In this document: positions 33,411 to 42,871 of the stretch, one piece after another | Position numbering within the stretch: position 1 is the stretch's first letter | How the letters are laid out: each line of letters starts with the position of its first letter | DNA from: Kiloniellaceae bacterium | Lineage (GTDB): Bacteria; Pseudomonadota; Alphaproteobacteria; Kiloniellales; J153 | Assembly: GCA_021776175.1 (NCBI GenBank) | Contig: JAJFGJ010000036.1 | Coordinates: 330,589 to 394,588 of the forward strand | Length of the DNA: 64,000 nucleotides | Direction of reading: 5' to 3' | The notes under the pieces: model-generated | Seen by the model: only the letters and a program-made list of their open reading frames with translations | What the model was told of the DNA's origin: nothing | Databases searched by the model: none | Translations under genes and position numbers: made by a program

Positions 33411-35695
33411 GAGGTGAGCCGGAAATACAGCATCGGCAGACGCTCGGGCAGGCGCTCGAGGCGGTCTATTTGCACTACATTCTGGCGCCCGAAGATCCGT
33501 GTGAGATAACTGTCGCCACCCGAATCCAGCCCCACGCAGAAGGTATCGATTCCAGCTCCTGCCAAGGAATTCACCGCCTTGCGGGCATCTTCGACGAGAT
33601 ATTTCTTGTCGGTGACATCGACATCGGATGGCTCCCCATCGGTGACGATCAGAAGTAAGCGCCGATGGGTGCTTTGGCCGGCGAGGTCGACGCCGGCGTG
33701 GCGTATCACGGCGCCGATCCGTGTCGATAATCCGCCCTCCAATCCCGCGAGCGACGATCTGGCCATGGCGTCGTAAGGCTCGGCGAAGTCCTTGATTCGG
33801 TAATAGCGCACTTCCTCGCGACGGTTCGAGCAGAAGGCGGCTATGGCGAAGGGATCTCCAAGGCCGTCCATGGCATGGGCGAGAAGCGCCGTCGCCTGCC
33901 GTTCGAGATCGAGTACGGTGGCCATTTCGCCCAGAACCTTGTCCTTGGTCGATTCCGAAATGTCGAGGAGAACCAGCACCGAAAGATCGCGGTGGCGGCG
34001 GCCCATTGTCGCGTAGACATGCGGATCGGGGGTGACTCCTATCTTACGGCTCACGACGGCTTCTATGCAGGCATCGATATCCAAGAGTTCACCCTCGGCC
34101 TGGCGCTTCAGACGTTCCGCCCGCCCCACGCGTGCCGAACGGATAAGCGCCGTGATCCGGTTCACGGTGTCATGCCGGTCTTCGAGAATACGCTCGATCA
34201 GGCCGGCCGGGCCGGGCTTGGGTTGATACTCGACTATAGTGGTCCATTCGCCCCGCTCGCGCCCGGTCACGTAGTCGTACTCCGGATAGCGGGCGACAGG
34301 GATTCCTTCTTCCTGGTAGGCCTCACGGGACAAAGCGGCCCGGTTCACCTCGTCGGCCTCGCCTTCGCTCTTGCGCTCCCGGTCGGGGGAAGACGTGTCA
34401 TCCTCCTGCTGCTGTTCGAAGCGTACCGATTCGAAAAGAAGCTCCGCCTCCTCGAAATTCTCGGAGTCCGGGTCGTTGAAATCCCAGAGTCCCATATTGT
34501 CGTCGTGGTAGGGCGGCTCGACGACATATGTCCGCGGATTGAACTGGACCCGCATCTGTCCGAGATCGTTGCCCAGAAGGCCGCCGATCTCGCGGCTGAT
34601 TTGAGGGTTCTCCCATTCGTCCTCGCGCGCGAAAAACCGCTCCCTCCCCTTACGGACCCAACCGTCGGCGTCCTCGAAACCGGGATCGATCAAAGCGCGC
34701 GACAAGCGGGCAAGCAAACTGGGAGCGGTGGATGCTCCCGAGGCCTGGGCTATATGAAACGGCAGCCAGAGCCGCCGCAGCCCCGGGAAATCCCGCATGG
34801 CCAAGTGCTCGACCCGGGCATCTTCGATCAAAGAAACGAGCGCCACCTGGAGCGGCTTCAAGCTGCGTAACGGGAATTTCTCTCGCGAATACATAAAGTG
34901 CGCCGCGACATGGGCCAGGCTGGCACGGAAAACTTCCTCCGCTTGCAGGCCGCGATAACCCGGAAAAGTCGGCGGCAGCAGGATTAACCCGCGATCGAAA
35001 CTAACCCGGCGGCGCGATTGCTCGCCCGCGCCCGGCGAGGGCTCGCGGATCGGGATGCGAAGCCGCCAAAGGGCGGTGAGGTACGCCTTGAGGCGCCTCT
35101 CCATATCGGTGAAGACGACCCCGCCGGATTCGCGTTGCAGCCAAAGCTTCGCCTGGGGGTCGGCGAATGTGAAGAAACGCAGGCGGCGGGCCTTGTCGCC
35201 GCCGCCCGAGCGCACACCGGCGAGCACCCATGCCTCGAGCCGAGACACATTGAGTTCGGCCAGGAGCGTGTCCATCTTTTCGAGAACGGGCGCCACGGAT
35301 TCGGGCGCCAGGGCCGCGAACCTCTCTATGACGCCCAGCCACGATCGAAACAGCTGCTCGTTCTTTAGCCGTTCCGCCGCCTTAAGCGCCGCCCAGGGCA
35401 GTAGAGCGCCGGCCTTGCGTTTCGCCTTTATGGTAATGGCGGAGACCGGGTCGGCCATCTCTATGGCGATTTCCGGGCCTAGAATCTCCGCGATTGCAGG
35501 TGAATTGCGGACATAAGAAGTAACGATAGCCTCGCCGTAGCCGGCTTGCGCCAGTTTACGGCAGGCCCGGAGCCATCGGGCCGCCAAGTCATCTGGAAAG
35601 GCGCGGCGCGCGGCCGGTGTCAGGAGCCGCTCCTCGTCTCCTTCCCCGTCAGGAGAGACCACTTTCAAAAATTTCGCGGATTGCGTCGTCTTCAT
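33407..35695 (-). CDS. NorD/CbbO-like VWA-domain protein
   Basis: A 762-residue cytosolic partner of a MoxR-type ATPase. The C-terminal VWA domain (about 540-762) has the MIDAS motif DISES and a later TDGEPSD. The long N-terminal region is helical and lacks membrane segments, and a Glu/Asp-rich linker lies around residues 415-460. In the known pairs, NorQ/NorD or CbbQ/CbbO, the ATPase remodels a target enzyme bound through the VWA protein. The ATPase gene lies 12 bases upstream. Its setting beside amiE and an aquaporin, not nitric-oxide reductase or Rubisco, is unusual. Confidence 0.87.
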   Translation of the reverse strand: MKTTQSAKFLKVVSPDGEGDEERLLTPAARRAFPDDLAARWLRACRKLAQAGYGEAIVTSYVRNSPAIAEILGPEIAIEMADPVSAITIKAKRKAGALLPWAALKAAERLKNEQLFRSWLGVIERFAALAPESVAPVLEKMDTLLAELNVSRLEAWVLAGVRSGGGDKARRLRFFTFADPQAKLWLQRESGGVVFTDMERRLKAYLTALWRLRIPIREPSPGAGEQSRRRVSFDRGLILLPPTFPGYRGLQAEEVFRASLAHVAAHFMYSREKFPLRSLKPLQVALVSLIEDARVEHLAMRDFPGLRRLWLPFHIAQASGASTAPSLLARLSRALIDPGFEDADGWVRKGRERFFAREDEWENPQISREIGGLLGNDLGQMRVQFNPRTYVVEPPYHDDNMGLWDFNDPDSENFEEAELLFESVRFEQQQEDDTSSPDRERKSEGEADEVNRAALSREAYQEEGIPVARYPEYDYVTGRERGEWTTIVEYQPKPGPAGLIERILEDRHDTVNRITALIRSARVGRAERLKRQAEGELLDIDACIEAVVSRKIGVTPDPHVYATMGRRHRDLSVLVLLDISESTKDKVLGEMATVLDLERQATALLAHAMDGLGDPFAIAAFCSNRREEVRYYRIKDFAEPYDAMARSSLAGLEGGLSTRIGAVIRHAGVDLAGQSTHRRLLLIVTDGEPSDVDVTDKKYLVEDARKAVNSLAGAGIDTFCVGLDSGGDSYLTRIFGRQNVVQIDRLERLPERLPMLYFRLTS

Positions 35696-35707
35696 AATCT
35701 GGCAATT

Positions 35708-36505
35708 TTACGCACACGCGGCGATCGCCGAGGTTAGCGCATCGCGCATGTCTGGATCGTCGGTGATCGGCAACACGAGAGCAACCTGGCACGCTTCGCC
35801 AAGCGGTATGCCGCGCGAAACCAGCTGACCGGCATGAACCAACATCCGGGTGGACGCCCCTTCGTCCAGGCCGTGCCCCTTCAGATTGCGCGAGCGCCCC
35901 GCGATTTTCACGAGCAGGGCCGCCACCTTATCGTCCACCCCCGATTCGTGGGCGACGATCTCGGCCTCCAGGTCCGCGGGCGGATAATTGAAATCTATGG
36001 CCCCGAAACGCTGCTTGGTCGATTCCTTGAGATCCTTCAGAACACTCTGGTACCCCGGATTATATGAAATAACGACGTAAAAGTCGGGGTGTGCCTTGAT
36101 GACTTCGTTCTTTTTCTCAAGCGGTAGAATACGGCGCTCATCCGTGAGCGAGTGGATAACCACCGTTGTGTCCTGACGGGCCTCGACAATCTCATCGAGA
36201 TAGCAGATTCCCCCATGGCGTACGGCAAGGGTCAGCGGACCGTCGTTCCATACCGTCCCCTGGGCATCCAGTAGAAAACGTCCCACCAGATCTGAGGCCG
36301 TCATATCCTCGTGACAGGAAACGGTGAGCAGCGGCTTATTCAGTTTCCATGCCATGTATTCGATGAAGCGCGTCTTTCCGGACCCGGTGGGCCCCTTGAG
36401 CATCATCGGCATGCGGGCCGTGAATGCCGCTTCAAAGAGAGCAACCTCGTTGCCAAGCGCGCGGTAGTAAGGCTCTTTGTCGATCCGGTAGTCGTCCAGG
36501 TCCAT
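35708..36505 (-). CDS. MoxR-type AAA+ ATPase (NorQ/CbbQ-like)
   Basis: A 265-residue AAA+ ATPase. Walker A is [10 protein letters not shown] (about residues 38-47), Walker B is GGICYLDEI (about 99-107), followed by the sensor and arginine-finger region STKQRFG. The sequence layout, [17 protein letters not shown] and the pairing with a VWA protein are characteristic of the NorQ/CbbQ/NirQ group, which activates metalloenzymes or Rubisco. It is 140 bases downstream of amiE on the same strand. The target here is not known; AmiE itself, the aquaporin or the ABC transporter are candidates. Confidence 0.93.
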   Translation of the reverse strand: MDLDDYRIDKEPYYRALGNEVALFEAAFTARMPMMLKGPTGSGKTRFIEYMAWKLNKPLLTVSCHEDMTASDLVGRFLLDAQGTVWNDGPLTLAVRHGGICYLDEIVEARQDTTVVIHSLTDERRILPLEKKNEVIKAHPDFYVVISYNPGYQSVLKDLKESTKQRFGAIDFNYPPADLEAEIVAHESGVDDKVAALLVKIAGRSRNLKGHGLDEGASTRMLVHAGQLVSRGIPLGEACQVALVLPITDDPDMRDALTSAIAACA

Positions 36506-36645
36506 GCGTCAAGGCTCGGTAAGGGTTGGTGACGGCGTGCCGGTCAGGGCCACCACATATTATTCGTGCTAGCCATGACGTCCCAGTCAGGTGACGGATG
36601 AACCTGGGCGGGGCGAAAGTCGCCCGCGCCGCAGGCTCATCTCGA

Positions 36646-37686
36646 TCAACGGTGGGTCGCGGTCTTCTGGTTCGGAAGACCTTCGATCGGACACTCGTCG
36701 GTACCGACGGTTTCGCGTGTGATGGCTTCGACCATTTCGCGCGTGCCCTCGGGATCGGTGATCCACTTCTTGTAGAAATCGTATGGGCAAACCGCTTCGC
36801 CTTTCGAGTCCTCGCCGGAATTGATCTGGCCGGTGTAACCGCGATGCAGCAGCTTGAACAGGTGGTTTTCGGACTGCATATTGCGGCGCGCATCGCGAAT
36901 CAACGAGGTCGAGAGAGCCGCGTATTGTATGCCGTTCTCCTCCTCGGCGCATTCACCGAGCGTCCGGCCATCGAAACCGACGATCGCCGAGTGCCCGAAA
37001 TAGGAGTAAACGCCGTCAAAGCCGGCCGCGTTCGCCACGGCGACATAGACGTTGTTGGACCAGGCCATGGCCTTGGCCATGACAACCTGCTGTTCCTTGG
37101 ACGGGTACATGTAGCCCTGGCAACGGACGATCAGCTCGGCGCCCTTCATGGCACAGTCGCGCCAGATTTCAGGGTAGTTGCCGTCATCGCAGATGATGAG
37201 GCTGACCTTCATGCCTTTCGGTCCCTCGGAAACATAGGTGCAGTTGCCTGGATACCAGCCCTCTATGGGCACCCAAGGCATGATCTTGCGGTACTTCTGA
37301 ACGATTTCGCCCTTGTCGCTCATCAATATTAGCGTGTTGTAAGGCGCCTTGTTGGGATGCTCCTCATGGCGTTCGCCGGTCAGGGAGAATACGCCCCAGA
37401 CTTTATTTCTCTTGCAGGCCTCGGCGAAAATCTCGGTCTCTTCGCCTGGGCAGGACGAGGCCGTTTCATACATTTCCTTCTCGTCGTACATGATCCCGTG
37501 GGTGCTGTACTCGGGGAAAATAACAAGATCCATACCTGGAAGACCGATCTTCATACCGTCGATCATGCTGGCGATGTTCCGTGTGTTCGCGAGCACCTCT
37601 TCCCTGGTGTGGAGGCGCGGCATCTTGTAGTTGACGACCGCGACGCCGACCGTGTCTTTACTGCTTGAAATATCGCCGTGGTACAT
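36646..37686 (-). CDS. amiE: Aliphatic amidase
   Basis: A nitrilase-superfamily amidase of 346 residues, the length of the Pseudomonas enzyme, hydrolysing short aliphatic amides (acetamide, propionamide and relatives) to the acid and ammonia. The catalytic triad is seen as Glu in FPEYSTHG (about 59), Lys in KYRKIMPW (about 134) and Cys in [11 protein letters not shown] (about 166). GGGAGGAA precedes the ATG at 37686. It follows a five-gene amide/urea-type ABC transporter and precedes the MoxR/VWA pair; amiC and amiR are the first genes of the same strand. Assignment is firm. Confidence 0.96.
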   Translation of the reverse strand: MYHGDISSSKDTVGVAVVNYKMPRLHTREEVLANTRNIASMIDGMKIGLPGMDLVIFPEYSTHGIMYDEKEMYETASSCPGEETEIFAEACKRNKVWGVFSLTGERHEEHPNKAPYNTLILMSDKGEIVQKYRKIMPWVPIEGWYPGNCTYVSEGPKGMKVSLIICDDGNYPEIWRDCAMKGAELIVRCQGYMYPSKEQQVVMAKAMAWSNNVYVAVANAAGFDGVYSYFGHSAIVGFDGRTLGECAEEENGIQYAALSTSLIRDARRNMQSENHLFKLLHRGYTGQINSGEDSKGEAVCPYDFYKKWITDPEGTREMVEAITRETVGTDECPIEGLPNQKTATHR

Positions 37687-37740
37687 GACTTCCTCCCAGT
37701 TGGTGGATTGATTCTTCGAACTTCACCGCAGTGCGCCCAT

Positions 37741-38436
37741 CTACACAGCCATATGCCGATGAACGAGGTCGTCCGTCAGTTCGTTGACAGGCCCGCGTAC
37801 CGAGATACTGCCCCGATCCATGAGGACGAAATTATGTGACGCACGCCGGGCAAGTTCGACGTTTTGTGCGACAAGCACGACCGTCAGGCCGTGCTTTTGG
37901 TTTAGTTGGACAAGCACTTCTTCAATCTGCTCGACAATATTGGGCTGTATGCCCTCTGTCGGTTCGTCGAGCAAAATCACTTTTGGGTCGGTGAGCAACG
38001 CGCGGGCGATCGCCAGTTGTTGCTGTTGCCCACCCGAAAGGTTCCCGCCGCGCCGGTTCAGAAACTCCTTGAGGATGGGAAACAGCTCGAACACCCACTC
38101 GTTGATTTCACCATTCCCCTCGTCGGTCGCGAAAGTTCCCATGAGCAAATTCTCGCGCACGGTGAATTTAGGAAGGATACCGCGCCCCTGCGGCACATAG
38201 CCGATGCCGGCCAGTGCGCGATCGCTGGTATCCTTGTCATTAATCTCTTGACCATCGAGCATGATACTTCCGGTTACCCTATCCATAAGCCCTAGGATGG
38301 CGCGCATGAGCGTGGTCTTGCCTACGCCATTGCGCCCCAGGACGCTCAAGAACTCGCCCTTGGCGACCCCCAAACTCACGTTTTGGAGTGCCGGGCTGTT
38401 GCCATAGAAGGCGTCAATGTTGGTGAGATCAAGCAC
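37741..38436 (-). CDS. urtE: Urea/amide-type ABC transporter ATPase (UrtE-like)
   Basis: A 231-residue LivF-like ATPase. Walker A is GRNGVGKTTL, the ABC signature NLSGGQQQQLAIARAL, Walker B VILLDEPTEGIQP. The GTG at 38436 overlaps the last codons of the preceding ATPase gene and gives the family's VLDLTNIDAFYG start; longer versions would lengthen it into that gene. With the four genes upstream it forms a HAAT-type importer for urea or short amides. Placement beside amiE favours amides; urea cannot be excluded. Confidence 0.92.
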   Translation of the reverse strand: MLDLTNIDAFYGNSPALQNVSLGVAKGEFLSVLGRNGVGKTTLMRAILGLMDRVTGSIMLDGQEINDKDTSDRALAGIGYVPQGRGILPKFTVRENLLMGTFATDEGNGEINEWVFELFPILKEFLNRRGGNLSGGQQQQLAIARALLTDPKVILLDEPTEGIQPNIVEQIEEVLVQLNQKHGLTVVLVAQNVELARRASHNFVLMDRGSISVRGPVNELTDDLVHRHMAV

Positions 38437-39196
38437 GGGCGATACCGCTGGAACCAAGATAAACGGAACGGACTTCCGGATTCTGTTCAATCTCGCTGAC
38501 CATGCCCTCGGCAAGCATCTTGCCCTGGTGCATCACCGATATCACCTCGCCGATTTCCTTGACGAATCCCATGTCGTGCTCGACGACGATCAAGGTGTGC
38601 TTTCCCTTCAGACGGTTGAACAGCTCAACCGTCTGGCCCGTTTCATGGACCGTCATGCCGGCGGTGGGTTCATCCATCAATATCAGTTCGGGGTCTTGAG
38701 CGAGCAAAAGAGAAATCTCGAGCCACTGAGTATGGCCGTGTGAAAGATGCCCCGCCGGTGTGTCCAGATAATCCTCCAAGCCAACGAACTCGGCAAGTTT
38801 CTCCAACCCTTCTCGGTCCGCCCCCCGGCCAAATATCAACGCATTTCTTAACACGCCCGAGGATTTGCTGTAGCTGACTTCGAGATTGTCGCGCACCGTG
38901 AGTTCGCTAAAGACGCTCGGCACCTGGAACTTCCGTCCGATTCCGGCACGGGCGATTTCGTGCTCTTCGAGATTGTTAAGCACCTTGCCCTCAAAAGTTA
39001 TCTGGCCCGACGTTGGCTTGATCCTGCCGCAGATCATGTCTAAGGCAGTTGTCTTTCCAGCGCCGTTAGGCCCGATAATGCAGCGCAATTCACCCTGCCC
39101 GACGCTGAAGTTAAGACCCTCCACGGCGTGAAAGCCGTTGAAGGTCACTGAGACATCGCTCAAGACAAGATGATCGTGCGGGTTCGCCGCCATCAT
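38429..39196 (-). CDS. urtD: Urea/amide-type ABC transporter ATPase (UrtD-like)
   Basis: A 255-residue LivG-like ATPase with Walker A GPNGAGKTTALDM, a signature region LSHGHTQWLEISLLLA in place of the usual LSGGQ, and Walker B LILMDEPTAGM. The LSHG form is usual for UrtD-like proteins. It overlaps the permease stop by ATGA and the next ATPase start by several bases, so translation is coupled. It works with UrtE at the inner face of the membrane. Confidence 0.93.
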   Translation of the reverse strand: MMAANPHDHLVLSDVSVTFNGFHAVEGLNFSVGQGELRCIIGPNGAGKTTALDMICGRIKPTSGQITFEGKVLNNLEEHEIARAGIGRKFQVPSVFSELTVRDNLEVSYSKSSGVLRNALIFGRGADREGLEKLAEFVGLEDYLDTPAGHLSHGHTQWLEISLLLAQDPELILMDEPTAGMTVHETGQTVELFNRLKGKHTLIVVEHDMGFVKEIGEVISVMHQGKMLAEGMVSEIEQNPEVRSVYLGSSGIARA

Positions 39197-40320
39197 GGGC
39201 CTCCCGCACTATTCTTGGCGCCGCACTGGTCCGCGGCCGCCTTCGATTTACCGGGCGCCGTACGGTCCTTGGGAAGGATCCGATCGACCAGACTCTCGAC
39301 CGCGCCCGCGAGCCCCTTGGGCAAGAACAAGACAATCATCACGAATGCAAAGCCCATGATAAGCGTCCAAGATTCGAGAAATATTTCGGATTCGGAAAGG
39401 GCGCCCTGCATGCCGGTGACGATGATCGCGCCCAGGGCCGCCCCGAGTAGACTCTGCCTTCCGCCCACGGCGCACCAGATGACGACCGAGAGGCTGAGTG
39501 GCACGTCGAGGAAAGTCGGCGAGGCAAACTCCATCACGATGGTGTAAAGCATGCCGGCGAAACCGGCGATTCCAGCCGAAACGGCGAAGGCGAAAGTCTT
39601 GAACCGCGCCACATCGTACCCGAAGTAACGAACCCGTTCCTCATGGTCCCGGATAGCCTGCAGAATGAGGCCTGCCTTGCTCTTGGTGACGGCGAGCGCG
39701 AAAAACAAACTCACGGTTAAAGAAATGGCTATCAAATAATACGAGGAACTGCTGTAAGCGTCGAAGGTCAGCCCAAAAAGTTCAAGCTGCGCGAGGTCGG
39801 TGATGCCATTGAAACCACCGGAATATCGTTGTTGGTCAATGATCAGCAGATTGACCACGACGAGAGCGGCCAGTGTAATGATCGCCACATACACGCCGGT
39901 GACTCGGCCACGGAAAATAAACGAACCGAGCAACATAGCGAAAGCCACCGGCACGGCGACGCCCGCGAAGATGGCGAATGTTAGAGAGTAGAAGGGTTCC
40001 CAGAACCACGGCAGCGTTTCGACATTATTCCACACCATGAAATCGGGAAGTCCTGATTTGCCGGTATGAACGGGAACGGTACGCAACTTCAGCGCCATGG
40101 CCATGCAGTATGAGCCAAGCCCGAAGCTCGCCGCCTGGCCAAGATTAAGAATGCCGGCGTATCCCCACGATAGACTGAGTGCCATGGCAAGGATGCCAAG
40201 CACGAGATAGCGCGCGTATTTATTGAGGATAAAGGCATCGTCCATAAAGCTGGGCACCAGCAAGATGGCCAAGCATACGATGCCATAGGTGGCGATTTGT
40301 AGGGCCGTACGTTTAGACAC
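39193..40320 (-). CDS. urtC: Urea/amide-type ABC transporter permease (UrtC-like)
   Basis: A 375-residue LivM-like inner-membrane permease with about ten helices, the SLSWGYAGILNLGQAASFGLG motif near residue 60 and the EAA-like cytoplasmic region AIRDHEERVRYFGYDVARFK. The GTG at 40320, with GGGGAG eight bases upstream, gives the more natural N-terminus; an ATG at 40338 overlaps the ribosome site. It pairs with the UrtB-like permease encoded just upstream. Confidence 0.92.
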   Translation of the reverse strand: MSKRTALQIATYGIVCLAILLVPSFMDDAFILNKYARYLVLGILAMALSLSWGYAGILNLGQAASFGLGSYCMAMALKLRTVPVHTGKSGLPDFMVWNNVETLPWFWEPFYSLTFAIFAGVAVPVAFAMLLGSFIFRGRVTGVYVAIITLAALVVVNLLIIDQQRYSGGFNGITDLAQLELFGLTFDAYSSSSYYLIAISLTVSLFFALAVTKSKAGLILQAIRDHEERVRYFGYDVARFKTFAFAVSAGIAGFAGMLYTIVMEFASPTFLDVPLSLSVVIWCAVGGRQSLLGAALGAIIVTGMQGALSESEIFLESWTLIMGFAFVMIVLFLPKGLAGAVESLVDRILPKDRTAPGKSKAAADQCGAKNSAGGP

Positions 40321-40368
40321 TACCTGTTCTCCCCCCACCCACGGAACGCATCGCCTTTTTCCGTTCGA

Positions 40369-41238
40369 TCATGACCGCACCTTGGCGGCGAACAGCCCCT
40401 GCGGGCGGAAACGGATCAGGACCACGATGGCGAGGAACACCAGCACCTTCGCCAAGGTGTCGTTGCTGTAGAACGCCAGGAAACCCGTGAGTTCGCCGAG
40501 TATCACGGAACTGGCAACCGTGCCGATCAAGCTCTCGACGCCGCCCAAGACAACAACCATGAAGGCATCGACGACATATGTCGTGCCCATCTCCGGAGAC
40601 ACGCTCTTGAGCGGAGAAACAAGCGCACCCGCCAACCCCGCGAGACCGGCGCCATAGGCGAAGGTGAGGCCGTAAATTCGTTTACTTTGGATGCCGAAGC
40701 AGCTCGCGATCTCCCGATCCTGCGAAATCGCGCGTAATTTCATTCCAATGCTGGTTCGGTACATCAGGTACCAAGTGAAGCCAAATATCACAGCGGATAG
40801 CGCGAGAATGAAAAGGCGAAACGCGGAGATCTCTATCCCGAGGATCGAAACGCTACTGCTCATGGCCGAGGGCATCTGCACATAGCGAAGCTCACCCCCA
40901 ACGGCCAGGCGTATAGCCTGCTGCGCCATCACACCGATGCCCCAGGTCGCAAGAATCGTATCTAACGGCCTTCGGTAGAGATGGCGTATAACCGTCTTTT
41001 CAATGATCCAACCGAACAGCGCCACCGTGAAAAAAATCACCACCAGGCTCTCGATTAGACCGACCCCGACATAGGTTTGCAGCGCCCATGCGGTATAAGC
41101 GCCGATCATGACAAATTCGCCATGGGCCAGGTTGATGACGCCGGTGGTGCCATAAATAATCGCCAATCCGAGCGCCACCAGCAGCAGGATAGACGCAATG
41201 CTCAAGCCGGTGAGGATTTGCGCCAGAATAGTTTCCAT
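40369..41238 (-). CDS. urtB: Urea/amide-type ABC transporter permease (UrtB-like)
   Basis: A 289-residue LivH-like inner-membrane permease of about eight helices. It has GLAIIYGTTGVINLAHGEFVMIGAY near the N-terminus (the family signature) and the cytoplasmic AISQDREIASCFGI segment. It lies 108 bases downstream of the binding-protein gene. Together with UrtC it forms the transport pore for the ligand delivered by the periplasmic protein. Confidence 0.93.
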   Translation of the reverse strand: METILAQILTGLSIASILLLVALGLAIIYGTTGVINLAHGEFVMIGAYTAWALQTYVGVGLIESLVVIFFTVALFGWIIEKTVIRHLYRRPLDTILATWGIGVMAQQAIRLAVGGELRYVQMPSAMSSSVSILGIEISAFRLFILALSAVIFGFTWYLMYRTSIGMKLRAISQDREIASCFGIQSKRIYGLTFAYGAGLAGLAGALVSPLKSVSPEMGTTYVVDAFMVVVLGGVESLIGTVASSVILGELTGFLAFYSNDTLAKVLVFLAIVVLIRFRPQGLFAAKVRS

Positions 41239-41346
41239 GATCTTCGTGTCTCGTGGTGCCCAAAAACCCTAGGGACCGGCGGGAAGCAAAGTGCGACCCG
41301 CCGGGTTCCCTTAAACGTTACCAGCGAACCATGCCGGTGCGGCCAA

Positions 41347-42594
41347 TCAGCTCTCCTTAAGACCGGATTCGGTGCAGGTCTGATTCGGATAGGCCTTATA
41401 GGGCACGGGTTCCAGCCACTCCGATGTCGTTTTGAGCATTTTGAACTGCCCGTCGGACTGACATTGGCCGATTTTTGGCCAGAGATAAGTGTGCAGGTTC
41501 TCCGGCTCAATGCGCACCTTGCCTTGAGGCGCGATCATCTCCTCGCCCTTGATCGCCTCTCGGATAGTCTTGGGGCTGATATCCCCGGCTCCGAGTTTTT
41601 CCACCGCCTGCTTGAACAGATGGACTTGGAAGTAGGACGGCTCGGACACAAAGTGCGTGACCTTGTCGCCGCCCCAGCGCGAGCGGTAGGCCTCCACGAA
41701 TTTTTGATTCTCGGGCGAGTCATAAACCATGAAATACGGGGCCGAGGTAAAATGCCCAGCCGCAGCGTCGCCACCCATGGCCGCGACTTCGTTCTCCGAC
41801 GTCGTGAGGCTGGCCATTGGCATCTTTTCCGGGTCGAGACCGCCCGCGCGGTACTGGCGATGCAAGGCCACGACCGAATCGCCGACCACGGTGGAAAAGA
41901 TAACATCCGGCTTTTCGCTACGGAACTTGTTGACGACGGACGAGAACTCGGAGTGACCGAGGGGTACATACTCTTCACGGATCACTTCTGCACCGTACTG
42001 CGCCAGAAGTTTCTTGCAGTAGTTGTTTTCTTCCTTCGGGTAGATGTAGTTGGAGCCGATCAAAGACCAGCGCTTACCGAATTTCTCGATCAGCCAGGGA
42101 ACGAACTCGTCCTGCTGTTGGTTCGGCACCGCGCCAGTGTAGATCACGTTTTTCGAACATTCGCGCCCCTCGTAAAGGGTTGGGTAGAAATAGAGATTTT
42201 TGCGCTTCTCGAAAACCGGCAACACCGCCTTGCGGCTCGCCGAGGTGTATGAACCGAACACGCTGACACACCTGTCCCCAAGCACCAGCTTGCGCGCTTT
42301 TTCGGCGAAAGTCGCCGGATCGGACGCTGGGTCCTCGACTATAGGTTTGATCTGCATTCCGTTGATCCCGCCTGCGGCGTTGACCTCCTCGATCGCTAGA
42401 ATCGTCGCCTTGTGCAAAGATTCCTCCACGATCGCCGTGGTCCCAGTAAGCGAGAACAAGACGCCAACCTTGATCTCGCCGCCTGCGGCGTAGGCCAATG
42501 AACTGTCCTTGATCCAAATGTGCGGGAAACCGGCCGCGGTAACCGCGCCAGCCGCCACTGTTCCCTTGATGAATTTCCGACGTCCCAATTTCAT
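41347..42594 (-). CDS. urtA: Periplasmic urea/amide-binding protein (UrtA/FmdD-like)
   Basis: A 415-residue periplasmic binding protein of the HAAT class with a twin-arginine signal (GRRKFIKG, residues 4-11) and hydrophobic tail to about residue 35. It belongs to the UrtA/FmdD/AmiC clade: GVLFSLTGTTAIVE, YPTLYEGRECSKNVIYTGAVPNQQQ and the DYIYP-like NYIYPKEENNY segment are shared with the AmiC-like protein in the same operon. AAGGAGG precedes the ATG at 42594; a start at 42621 would lie upstream of it. A terminator and antiterminator leader precede the gene. The ligand is likely a short amide or urea. Confidence 0.93.
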   Translation of the reverse strand: MKLGRRKFIKGTVAAGAVTAAGFPHIWIKDSSLAYAAGGEIKVGVLFSLTGTTAIVEESLHKATILAIEEVNAAGGINGMQIKPIVEDPASDPATFAEKARKLVLGDRCVSVFGSYTSASRKAVLPVFEKRKNLYFYPTLYEGRECSKNVIYTGAVPNQQQDEFVPWLIEKFGKRWSLIGSNYIYPKEENNYCKKLLAQYGAEVIREEYVPLGHSEFSSVVNKFRSEKPDVIFSTVVGDSVVALHRQYRAGGLDPEKMPMASLTTSENEVAAMGGDAAAGHFTSAPYFMVYDSPENQKFVEAYRSRWGGDKVTHFVSEPSYFQVHLFKQAVEKLGAGDISPKTIREAIKGEEMIAPQGKVRIEPENLHTYLWPKIGQCQSDGQFKMLKTTSEWLEPVPYKAYPNQTCTESGLKES

Positions 42595-42614
42595 TTCTGC
42601 CTCCTTGGATTCGT

Positions 42615-42662
42615 AAAACACAAAACCCCAGCGCTGTCCGCCGCGAAGCGGTTACACTGGGG
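42615..42662 (-). terminator. Intrinsic terminator in the amide-operon leader
   Basis: Outer stem CCCCAG (42662-42657) with CTGGGG (42631-42626), an inner CCGC-TTC-GCGG hairpin, then the U-rich TTTTGTGTTTT. It would stop transcription before the transporter genes unless AmiR binds the hexaloops. Confidence 0.75.
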
Positions 42663-42702
42663 CATCATTGCCAACTACATTTTTCGGCGGCCACACTGCC
42701 GC
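42615..42702 (-). promoter_or_regulatory. ANTAR-type antitermination leader (two hexaloop hairpins plus terminator)
   Basis: Read on the minus strand, hairpin P1 (42702-42687) is GCGGC-AGTGTG-GCCGC, with a six-base loop having A at position 1 and G at 4. P2 (42672-42661) is GGC-AATGAT-GCC, whose six-base loop also has A1 and G4; its stem is only three pairs. A 14-base linker separates them. P2's 3' arm shares bases with the start of the terminator (42662-42626, CCCCAG ... CTGGGG then TTTTGTGTTTT). This is the dual-hexaloop architecture recognised by ANTAR antiterminators such as AmiR, NasR and EutV. It lies between amiR and the binding-protein gene, exactly where AmiR would act. Confidence 0.75.
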
Positions 42703-42871
42703 TCGCATCACACTCTACTGGCCTGCACGCATATGGATGCAGACCACAAAAAACCTCATGCTCGCGCTTCTCACGCATGCATAAGGCTTCCTTGCCCGCT
42801 AAATTTTAAAACGGCTCCATCGCCGCACGGCCCGGAACATCGAGTGCCGAGCCTCTCTTACTTTTAAAACG

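Noticed and set aside
32616..33509. Open frame opposite the aquaporin
   Set aside because: It has highly charged, unstructured composition, no ribosome site, and covers a complete aquaporin gene with both NPA motifs.
41077..42252. Open frame opposite the urea/amide-binding protein and permease
   Set aside because: It spans two convincing minus-strand genes and shows no recognisable domain.
42721..42756. CTGCA...TGCAG stem near 42725-42745 as an ANTAR hexaloop
   Set aside because: The loop is ten bases, or six with T rather than A at position 1, so it does not fit the rule met by the hairpins at 42687 and 42661.
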